Positions 1 to 5,208 of a stretch of DNA of 5,208 bases are shown here, in pieces. The stretch is from Flavobacteriales bacterium (GTDB lineage: Bacteria > Bacteroidota > Bacteroidia > Flavobacteriales_D > Crocinitomicaceae). Both the position numbers and the translations under genes were made by a program. The stretch spans positions 1 to 5,208 of the forward strand of contig CANHQC010000162.1 in the NCBI GenBank assembly GCA_947462695.1, read 5' to 3'. Each line of letters starts with the position of its first letter. Position 1 is the stretch's first letter. The notes below the pieces were generated by a model. It was not told the origin of the DNA and searched no databases. It saw only the letters and a program-made list of their open reading frames with translations.

Positions 1-462
1 ATGACTAGAGGGAACCAAGAAAAATCGCATGATTTAGTGCAAGACTTGTTTCTCAGGATCCTAGAAAAGCATCACTTGTTTGATCCTACGAAACGCTTTT
101 ATACGTGGATGTATGCCATAGCAAGTAATATGGTTAAATCATCTTATCGCGAAAAGAACCACGAGGGAATCGAAGAGGGAAGTAAAGAGTTTGACTTTCA
201 TCATGACTTCTCGGATAATCGAATGGATCGTGAAGTGTTCCAGCGTTCGTTAAAAGTAGCCATTGAGCAATTGGAGGAACATCATCGCTTGGTCTTTGTA
301 TTGCGTTATATGGAAGAAATGAGCGTGAAGGAAATTGCCGAAATCATTGAACTACCAGAGGGAACTGTGAAGTCGCGCATATTTTATGCGACAAAGAAAA
401 TCACACAAGCACTGAACGAATTTACACCTGAACAAGCAGGACAACACTTTAAATTGAGTTAA
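1..462 (+). CDS. ECF-type RNA polymerase sigma-70 family sigma factor, 5' end probably cut by window
   Basis: Probable extracytoplasmic-function sigma factor, which directs RNA polymerase to a small set of promoters. Residues about 10-50 match sigma region 2: the DLVQDLFLRI block, then FDPTKRFYTWMYAIASN ending in a basic SSYR. Residues about 84-137 match region 4, with the helix-turn-helix at about 108-130 (SVKEIAEIIELPEGTVKSRI). The acidic linker between them (about 55-80) is typical. ECF proteins normally have some 25-40 residues before the DLVQ block, and only 10 are present, so the ATG at base 1 is probably an internal Met and the real start lies upstream of the window. The stop (TAA, 460-462) is followed after a single base by the ATG of the next gene, indicating translational coupling with a likely anti-sigma partner. 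The family assignment is secure; its regulon cannot be inferred. Confidence 0.9.
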   Translation: MTRGNQEKSHDLVQDLFLRILEKHHLFDPTKRFYTWMYAIASNMVKSSYREKNHEGIEEGSKEFDFHHDFSDNRMDREVFQRSLKVAIEQLEEHHRLVFVLRYMEEMSVKEIAEIIELPEGTVKSRIFYATKKITQALNEFTPEQAGQHFKLS

Positions 463-463
463 C

Positions 464-1024
464 ATGGAAACACAATTGAATAAAGAGCAAGAGCAACTTT
501 TAGCACTTCAAGAAAAGTGCTTTTTCGCTGATTTGTCAACTGAAGAACAAGCTTTTGTGCTTCGCCAAACTTCACAAGAAGCGTTTGATCTAGCACACAT
601 GTCTTTGACAGAAAGCAAAGCAATCTATCCTGTTCCTGAAGCACGTCCACTTAAATTACCTGCAGTAGCACCAAGTCGATTCCGTTTGATGGCGGTACCT
701 TTTTCTTCAGCGGCAGCAGCTTCACTACTTACGTTTTTCTTCTTCCGAAAAGAAACAATTGTTGTTCAAACAGTGGACAAGCCAATTTATTTGACCGCTG
801 ATACGGTGTATGTAAAAGACAAAACAGTGGATACTGTGATTGAATACCGTGAGGGGAAAACGATTTATATTGAAAAGTCAAATGCGCGTCCAAACATTGA
901 GTTATCTGAGCATGTGAAATCGAATGATGTTTTGCCGCCACTCACCACCTTAGATTTGAAAAATAGGGGAGAATCCATGAGAGAAGATAAATTGAATAGA
1001 ATTATGGATGGTGTTTTTTACTAG
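464..1024 (+). CDS. Single-pass membrane protein, probable anti-sigma partner of the upstream ECF sigma factor
   Basis: A 186-residue protein of no named family that I recognise. Residues 1-70 are predicted cytoplasmic: a Glu/Gln-rich start, a short helical stretch around LSTEEQAFVLRQTSQEAFD (24-42), then a Pro-rich linker (56-70). A hydrophobic segment at about 75-94 ends in FFFF and is followed by RK. The rest (about 95-186) would be periplasmic and begins with beta-prone, repeated Thr/Val/Tyr motifs (PIYLTADTVYV, VDTVIEY, KTIYIEK). The N-terminus lacks the HxxxCxxC zinc motif of ZAS anti-sigma factors; its only Cys is at 19. The role is inferred from position, one base after the sigma gene, and from the cytoplasm-TM-periplasm layout of membrane anti-sigma factors. 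It could instead be a sensor or scaffold expressed with the sigma factor. The ATG at 464 is chosen because it follows the stop at 460-462 directly. Confidence 0.7.
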   Translation: METQLNKEQEQLLALQEKCFFADLSTEEQAFVLRQTSQEAFDLAHMSLTESKAIYPVPEARPLKLPAVAPSRFRLMAVPFSSAAAASLLTFFFFRKETIVVQTVDKPIYLTADTVYVKDKTVDTVIEYREGKTIYIEKSNARPNIELSEHVKSNDVLPPLTTLDLKNRGESMREDKLNRIMDGVFY

Positions 1025-1164
1025 GAATTTGCGATAGCCAAAATAGAGCGAGAGCAGTTCACTACACTTTGTTCCTTTTCACTTTCTGACTAAGGGTATC
1101 CAAGGGCCAAACTCAAACTCACACTTTATTTAGATTTATCGGTGGAATCGTCCCATTCAACTCG
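1025..1164. other. Convergent intergenic gap without a recognisable terminator
   Basis: This 140-bp gap separates the 3' ends of the sigma/membrane-protein operon (+ strand) and the lipoprotein operon (- strand). I looked for a GC-rich hairpin followed by a T-run on either strand and found none; only 3-4 bp chance stems are visible. There is a short tandem CAAACT CAAACT, probably trivial. No open frame or RNA gene is evident. Termination of the two converging transcripts is not explained by the sequence. Confidence 0.5.
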
Positions 1165-3504
1165 CTAATTCACATATTGATAAAAGTACTTACATTCCTT
1201 AATGATAGTTTGATACGCTTTTGTTGTACGGTAATTTGCTGACAGTTGTTTAAAATTGGACAGGTAACCATCCGATCTCATTTTGTTGAAATAATCGTCA
1301 AAAGTAATGTCATAATATCCTTCAGGAAAATGCCCGTTTTTAAGTGTGTAACGATTCTGTTCGCAACGAGCCAGCATAAAATATACCTCTGCTTGTTGTT
1401 CTTGTGAAAGTCCACCCAAAGAAAGCGCTTGTTTCAAAAACTGTTCAGCTACCCTCATGTTCACATTTCCTTGAGGACTATCGTAGTAACGGTAGTAGGC
1501 AAGGAGCTTCCATTGGAGACCGTAGTAGCTCGAGTTGTAATAGGCCACTCCAAGTAAGTAAGCATTCGTTGCTGTCATTGGATCGCTTTGAAGTAGTTTG
1601 ATTTTTTCAGCAAATGCAATTCTCGTCATCTTAGGCAAGGTTGATTCTATTTCATCGTGATGAGAAAAATTGGGCGTTTTAGCACTGAAAACGAAGGGAG
1701 AACCATACACGAAATTTTCATCCAAATAGGATTTTGGTAGCGCATTATAGATGTTGATTGCTTCAGATACCGTTGATGGATTTCTTAAAAGTAGGGTTGC
1801 TTTCATCTCTTTGAGCAGCATCTCGCATTGCGCGAAATCAACCGATTTATTGGTATCATCCTCTTCATAGTTATACCTTGAAAAATAGTATGTCGTCGCG
1901 AAAAGAGTCAATTTTGTTTCAGAGGTTCGCTTGATATCTGACAGTATCTGATCGATATCTTTAACACTCGTGATGAAATCATTTGGATGATCATCATCTA
2001 TTGGATTTGAGGTGTTCATGTATAAATCAGAATACATATTCTGTCCCGAAAAAATAAGTTTAAGGAATGAATTTGTTTCACCATAACGTGCAGAAATTTT
2101 ACTAAAAATGAATTCATTGATGGTGTTGTATTCACTTTCAGAAAATTCAACTTCCGTTAACATCGGGTAACTCGGCGTTCGATCATTCAGAGAAAACAGT
2201 TTTTCTCCGATGATATTTTCGTCTTCATCACTCAAGTAAGGCTTTGTTTCTATGTAATTGACAATAAAAATGATATCGTATTGCTTTTGAATCATGTCCG
2301 TTGAAGGACGAAAGGTTTTGAGCAAGGTTGAACATGCACTATGCTGTCCGTCGAGATAATAGAGGTAGGCCAAGGACAGATGCCAATAAAAATCGTCACC
2401 ATCGACTTCTAACATGCGCTCGTTCAATAGAATCAATTCTTTAAGGTAATCTGGAACTTGATTTTTCAAGAGCCTTAGAGATTTTATGTTTTCACTCAGA
2501 TATTCCTCATCGTCTTGATTTCTAGTCAACAGAATTTTTTCCAATTTGTTGATTTCATGAGACATGATCATTCGCGCATATTCATGATTTTCAAGTTCTT
2601 GGGTGATCGCTGTTAAATCTTCAAGCGCTAAGCTTTTTGTCCGCATGGCATGAATATAATGCAACGCCATTTTTTCTTCCTCGGTTGAACACATCTCTAG
2701 AGTGCGTTGAAAGTCATAGGCAGATTTAAGTTTCATGCTTAAATAAGAACTACTTCTTTTTTCAGGGCAATGAATGTAGACCTTGGCGAAATAATAATTG
2801 GCCTCGTAGACTTTCCCCATTTCTGACAATACACCGGCATAGTGCTCCATTGCCCAATAGCTCAGCATCGATTCGCGTGCTTTGAAATTTTGATTGAAGA
2901 TTTCAACGACTTTGTTCAACTGTTTGCTATAGCGGTACAATTTAATAAGTTGAAATGCATAGCGCTCCTTGATGACGTCATCTGGATTCACCTTCAGTTG
3001 GTTTAGCGCAACAGTGATCAGAGGAGTAAAGTCGGCCAGTACGATTTTGCGAGGTTCCTCTTCCCAAGGATCCGGCTCATAGTTTTTAAGTAGCTTTTCA
3101 ACCTTTAGCGCATAGACCATGAAATCAACAAATTTCTTCTCTTTATCCCCACTTTGAAGGGCATGTTGACGTTTTGTGCGCAAAGAAAGAAGTTCTTTTT
3201 CAGGAGTAGAAAAGCGAACTTCATCACGGTATATGAATGTCAATATGTCCTCGGAGCTGTAGGCGTTTTCAAGATATGTAGCCCAACTTTCTGCATTTTG
3301 TACCTTTTGTTTCGAATCGTTGTACAAGTCAACATTGTAATACCAGGCATTGTATTCCTTGTTTTTCAGGGAATGATCAAACATAAAATCCTTGTCAAAA
3401 AGCATTTCATACTCCATGTAGGGGCTCCATCCGCAAGAAAGGGATTGCAGTGCAAAACAAGCACTAAGGAATAAGAGTGTTAATCTTTGAGAAAAATTTC
3501 GCAT
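1165..3504 (-). CDS. Large predicted lipoprotein with TPR-like helical repeats, function unknown
   Basis: A 779-residue secreted protein. The N-terminus has basic residues, a hydrophobic stretch (LTLLFLSACFAL) and two candidate lipidated cysteines: C16 in a textbook LSAC lipobox but after a very short signal, and C24 in SLSCGW, whose -3 residue is Ser rather than Leu. The mature protein is mostly helical. TPR-like helix pairs are visible at about 180-245, 372-398 and 645-715 (LLGVAYYNSSYYG, then AEQFLKQALSL and AEVYFMLARCEQ). The C-terminus (about 735-779) is rich in Tyr, Phe and Lys and includes IIKECKYF. From memory, uncharacterised Bacteroidetes lipoproteins share this C-terminal style, but I know no assigned function. 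The start overlaps the 3' end of the upstream lipoprotein gene by 41 bp, and the signal peptide lies inside that overlap, so ATG 3504 is favoured over later Met codons. A scaffold or binding role in the envelope is inference only. Confidence 0.85.
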   Translation of the reverse strand: MRNFSQRLTLLFLSACFALQSLSCGWSPYMEYEMLFDKDFMFDHSLKNKEYNAWYYNVDLYNDSKQKVQNAESWATYLENAYSSEDILTFIYRDEVRFSTPEKELLSLRTKRQHALQSGDKEKKFVDFMVYALKVEKLLKNYEPDPWEEEPRKIVLADFTPLITVALNQLKVNPDDVIKERYAFQLIKLYRYSKQLNKVVEIFNQNFKARESMLSYWAMEHYAGVLSEMGKVYEANYYFAKVYIHCPEKRSSSYLSMKLKSAYDFQRTLEMCSTEEEKMALHYIHAMRTKSLALEDLTAITQELENHEYARMIMSHEINKLEKILLTRNQDDEEYLSENIKSLRLLKNQVPDYLKELILLNERMLEVDGDDFYWHLSLAYLYYLDGQHSACSTLLKTFRPSTDMIQKQYDIIFIVNYIETKPYLSDEDENIIGEKLFSLNDRTPSYPMLTEVEFSESEYNTINEFIFSKISARYGETNSFLKLIFSGQNMYSDLYMNTSNPIDDDHPNDFITSVKDIDQILSDIKRTSETKLTLFATTYYFSRYNYEEDDTNKSVDFAQCEMLLKEMKATLLLRNPSTVSEAINIYNALPKSYLDENFVYGSPFVFSAKTPNFSHHDEIESTLPKMTRIAFAEKIKLLQSDPMTATNAYLLGVAYYNSSYYGLQWKLLAYYRYYDSPQGNVNMRVAEQFLKQALSLGGLSQEQQAEVYFMLARCEQNRYTLKNGHFPEGYYDITFDDYFNKMRSDGYLSNFKQLSANYRTTKAYQTIIKECKYFYQYVN

Positions 3505-4471
3505 CGTATTGGTTTATATTATCTTGACTTAAATGATAAAAAATAACTTGTTGGAAGGATAATTTTGTTTTAGAAAGTGCTTGAGAAATCTTGATCAATT
3601 CTGAAGTAGTGGATTCTTCTAAACGAATTAAATCGCCTCTGCACAAATAGTTTCCTTTCAAAAAGCAGTTTTTAGTGACGCGATATATATTCCCTTCAAT
3701 TTTTTGAACCTGTTGTCTTTTTAAATCAGCTTTGTTGATGTCGTTTGCAATTAAGCTGAGTTTCCCCAATCGAAAAACCAATCCCCATTGGTAAACAGGC
3801 AAAGCAATGTCTAAACTAAGGGGATAGCTTGAATTTTTATTGAGGTATTCTTTAAGTACTTTCTCAGAAACAATTGAATTTTCCGTGCTGAATTCATCGA
3901 TATCATCCATGTTATAACACATCAAGAGCCCTTTCTTTACAGGTGGAATTCCACTCTTGGCTTGGTATTTCACCTGATGTAAGCGCACTGTGCAACAGAT
4001 CGTCAAATCAGGAGCTAGCTTTTGCACTAATTGAAGGAATCTGAAATAATTCTCTCGAGAACCCTCTGACCAATCGCAATCGATTTGAAGTTCTTTACAC
4101 GTTAACTTATTTTTATGCGCAATCTTAGCAATCAGATCAGTCATCTTTTTTGCCAACACATCAACATCTCGGCCTCCGACAAAAACAGCATTTTGAATAA
4201 AAACACAAGGAACAATTTCAGTGTCAGGTGTTTGTTTAAAATCGATCTTTGAAACAGGAGCAACTTGATTGTTTTCATTGAGTACAACATCAAAGAACTT
4301 CACATACAAACGCTTAGTCTGACATGCGGTCAATAGTTTTTTCTGCGATTGGTTTAAATGAAACGTCTGCTTCCAATAATAAAAAGCCACAGGTGGATGC
4401 TCATTATGATCGCATGAGAAGATCAGTTGACCAACGATTAGAAGCAAAAGTAGATTGAATGTTTTTCTCAC
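3464..4471 (-). CDS. Predicted lipoprotein with a TIM-barrel-like fold and DxD motif, function unknown
   Basis: A 335-residue protein with a clear lipoprotein signal: MRK, a Leu-rich core, and the lipobox IFSC with Cys at 20. The mature part alternates about eight beta-like strands with helices: AFYYW (29-33), RLYVKFFDVVL (54-64), EIVPCVFIQ (85-93), ELQIDCDWS (127-135), LTICCTVRL (156-164), GLLMCYNMDD (181-190), LSLDIALPVYQWG (218-230) and VIFYHLS (309-315). This suggests a (beta/alpha)8 barrel of the kind found in glycoside hydrolases. The acidic D131-x-D133-x-x-E136 at the end of the fourth strand is where barrel hydrolases often carry catalytic residues, and the layout recalls DUF3142-type or GH18-like proteins, though I cannot confirm either. 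The start is a GTG at 4471: an in-frame TGA (4489-4487) lies just upstream with no ATG between, and this GTG gives an intact signal peptide. It is first in a two-gene operon and overlaps the next gene by 41 bp. Confidence 0.82.
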   Translation of the reverse strand: MRKTFNLLLLLIVGQLIFSCDHNEHPPVAFYYWKQTFHLNQSQKKLLTACQTKRLYVKFFDVVLNENNQVAPVSKIDFKQTPDTEIVPCVFIQNAVFVGGRDVDVLAKKMTDLIAKIAHKNKLTCKELQIDCDWSEGSRENYFRFLQLVQKLAPDLTICCTVRLHQVKYQAKSGIPPVKKGLLMCYNMDDIDEFSTENSIVSEKVLKEYLNKNSSYPLSLDIALPVYQWGLVFRLGKLSLIANDINKADLKRQQVQKIEGNIYRVTKNCFLKGNYLCRGDLIRLEESTTSELIKISQALSKTKLSFQQVIFYHLSQDNINQYDAKFFSKINTLIP

Positions 4472-4582
4472 TTTAATACGTTGTTGTCATTAGTCATATG
4501 AATTCATCGGAGTATGTATAGGCTTTGTATAATCCATTAAAACAAGTCTTTCCAGCTTGGATAATGAAAATATAGTTATAAA

Positions 4583-4608
4583 GTTAAATATTAACTCTTA
4601 AGGGTTAA
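4583..4608. promoter_or_regulatory. Candidate operator: near-palindrome with GTTAA/TTAAC half-sites
   Basis: Bases 4591-4608 read TTAACTCTTAAGGGTTAA. Eight of the nine symmetric pairs are Watson-Crick and the remaining one is T/G (4596 with 4603). Another inverted half-site, GTTAA, lies just upstream at 4583-4587, so TTAAC-type half-sites occur three times in 26 bp. No T-run follows, which argues against an intrinsic terminator. The position between divergent genes fits a binding site for a dimeric regulator. The regulator is unknown, and AT-rich DNA produces such dyads by chance more often than balanced DNA. Confidence 0.35.
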
Positions 4609-4732
4609 GGGGAAAATAAATAAAATGTGTTGTGAATATTGAATTCTGTGTATAAGGTCACCAGTAACCACGACTCATGCTTGCAGTTTTTTTTCCTTCA
4701 AAATAAATACCACGCAATCAACAATCTCTCCT

Positions 4733-4740
4733 TAGCTTTG
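4733..4740 (+). promoter_or_regulatory. Bacteroidetes-type -7 promoter box for the helicase gene
   Basis: TAGCTTTG matches exactly the TAnnTTTG -7 element known for the primary sigma factor of Bacteroidetes. It ends 15 bases before the helicase ATG, so transcription would begin around 4747 and the 5' leader would be very short. The expected -33 TTTG/TTG about 20 bases upstream is not visible. The identification rests on the -7 match and its placement. Confidence 0.6.
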
Positions 4741-4755
4741 CAGAAAATTGTTTCT

Positions 4756-5208
4756 ATGACATTTCGCGATTTAAATTTGAAGAAACCCCTATGGAATGCC
4801 TTGGATGATTTAGGTTATCAAACGCCTACAACCATTCAAGCAGCAGGTTTCAACGTGATGATGTCAGGGAAGGACACTGTTGGGATTGCACAGACAGGAA
4901 CAGGTAAAACGTTGGCGTATTTGCTTCCTTGCCTGTGCATGTGGAAATTTTCAAAAGATCCTCATCCACAGATTTTAATTATTGTACCTACGCGGGAATT
5001 GGTTGCGCAAGTAGTAACCGAAGCTGAAAAGCTATCTATGCACATGAACGTGGCAGTTGGCGGTGTATATGGTGGTGCGAACATGAACACGCAAGCGAGC
5101 ATGGTTTTGCAGGGATTGGATATCCTTGTTGGAACACCTGGACGTATTCTTGATTTAGCTAGAAGCGGTTCCTTGCAATTGAAGCACATTAAAAAAGTAG
5201 TAATCGAC
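4756..5208 (+). CDS. DEAD-box-family ATP-dependent RNA helicase, N-terminal part (3' end cut by window)
   Basis: The first 151 codons of an SF2 RNA helicase, an enzyme that unwinds RNA duplexes using ATP, typically in ribosome assembly or mRNA turnover, in the cytoplasm. The motifs appear in the right order: Q motif region FRDLNLKKPLWNALDDLGY with PTTIQ (residues 3-28), motif I (Walker A) AQTGTGKT, motif Ia PTREL, the GG motif in VYGGANMNTQ, and motif Ib TPGR. The frame ends with VVID, the first Asp of motif II, so the rest of motif II, motif III and the whole second RecA-like domain lie beyond the window. The ATG at 4756 places the Q motif at the usual distance from the N-terminus and lies just after a good -7 box. 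It resembles the RhlE-like helicases of Flavobacteriia; the exact subfamily cannot be settled from this half. Confidence 0.95.
   Translation, partial: MTFRDLNLKKPLWNALDDLGYQTPTTIQAAGFNVMMSGKDTVGIAQTGTGKTLAYLLPCLCMWKFSKDPHPQILIIVPTRELVAQVVTEAEKLSMHMNVAVGGVYGGANMNTQASMVLQGLDILVGTPGRILDLARSGSLQLKHIKKVVID

Larger units (their letters stand above)
4472..4755. promoter_or_regulatory. Divergent intergenic region between the lipoprotein operon and the helicase gene
   Basis: These 284 AT-rich bases must hold the promoters of both divergent units. On the helicase side there is a perfect TAnnTTTG box at 4733-4740 and an 8-T run at 4687-4694. In the middle there is an 18-bp near-palindrome at 4591-4608. 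On the lipoprotein side no convincing -7 box is seen; an off-consensus TTATTTTG (- strand, 4706-4699) is far from the start. No RNA gene or ORF of substance is visible. Confidence 0.6.

Noticed and set aside
729..941. 70-codon open frame on the - strand opposite the anti-sigma-like gene
   Set aside because: It is antisense to a well-supported gene, lacks recognisable features and looks like a shadow frame.
973..1019. ATCCAT (973-978) and ATGGAT (1004-1009) followed by a six-T run, as a possible terminator at the end of the anti-sigma-like gene
   Set aside because: Only six pairs with a 25-base loop, few G/C pairs, and a gap before the T-run; too weak to call.
3154..3474. 106-codon open frame on the + strand inside the large lipoprotein gene
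   Set aside because: Antisense to the signal peptide and N-terminal region of a long supported gene; no promoter or family resemblance.
4498..4507. Perfect 10-bp palindrome ATGAATTCAT upstream of the lipoprotein start
   Set aside because: Palindromes of this length are expected several times by chance in a window of this size, and no repeat of it is seen nearby.
4519..4527. TAGGCTTTG as a + strand -7 promoter box
   Set aside because: It has three bases between TA and TTTG instead of two, and no gene starts shortly downstream on that strand.
4687..4694. Eight-T run as an intrinsic terminator
   Set aside because: No stable hairpin precedes it and no + strand gene ends upstream; more likely AT-rich promoter-proximal DNA.

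Overview
The window looks like chromosomal DNA from a Bacteroidetes bacterium, most likely of the order Flavobacteriales. The evidence is the AT-rich composition, starts without clear Shine-Dalgarno sequences, a perfect Bacteroidetes-type -7 promoter box (TAnnTTTG) just ahead of one gene, two Cys-containing lipoprotein-type signal peptides, and an RNA helicase whose N-terminus resembles the flavobacterial DEAD-box type. A narrower placement (for example Crocinitomicaceae/Fluviicola-like) would be a guess.

Layout. At the left edge (1-1024, + strand) lies the end of an ECF-type sigma factor gene. One base after its stop comes a gene for a single-pass membrane protein that is probably its anti-sigma partner. 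A 140-bp convergent gap (1025-1164) follows, with no clear terminator. On the - strand, 4471 down to 1165, two predicted lipoprotein genes overlap by 41 bp: a 335-residue protein that reads like a (beta/alpha)8-barrel with a DxD motif, then a 779-residue helical, TPR-like protein. A 284-bp divergent intergenic region (4472-4755) holds an 18-bp near-palindrome and the helicase promoter box. The right edge (4756-5208, + strand) is the N-terminal 151 codons of a DEAD-box-family RNA helicase, cut at the first Asp of motif II.

How the genes may work together. The sigma/membrane-protein pair looks like a signal-responsive regulatory unit whose targets cannot be read from this window. The two lipoproteins are probably translated from one transcript and both leave the cytoplasm; one could be a carbohydrate-active or carbohydrate-binding barrel and the other a repeat scaffold. 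That pairing is the best candidate here for an undescribed system, but its function is unknown. The helicase is a housekeeping-type gene with its own promoter and no evident link to the rest.
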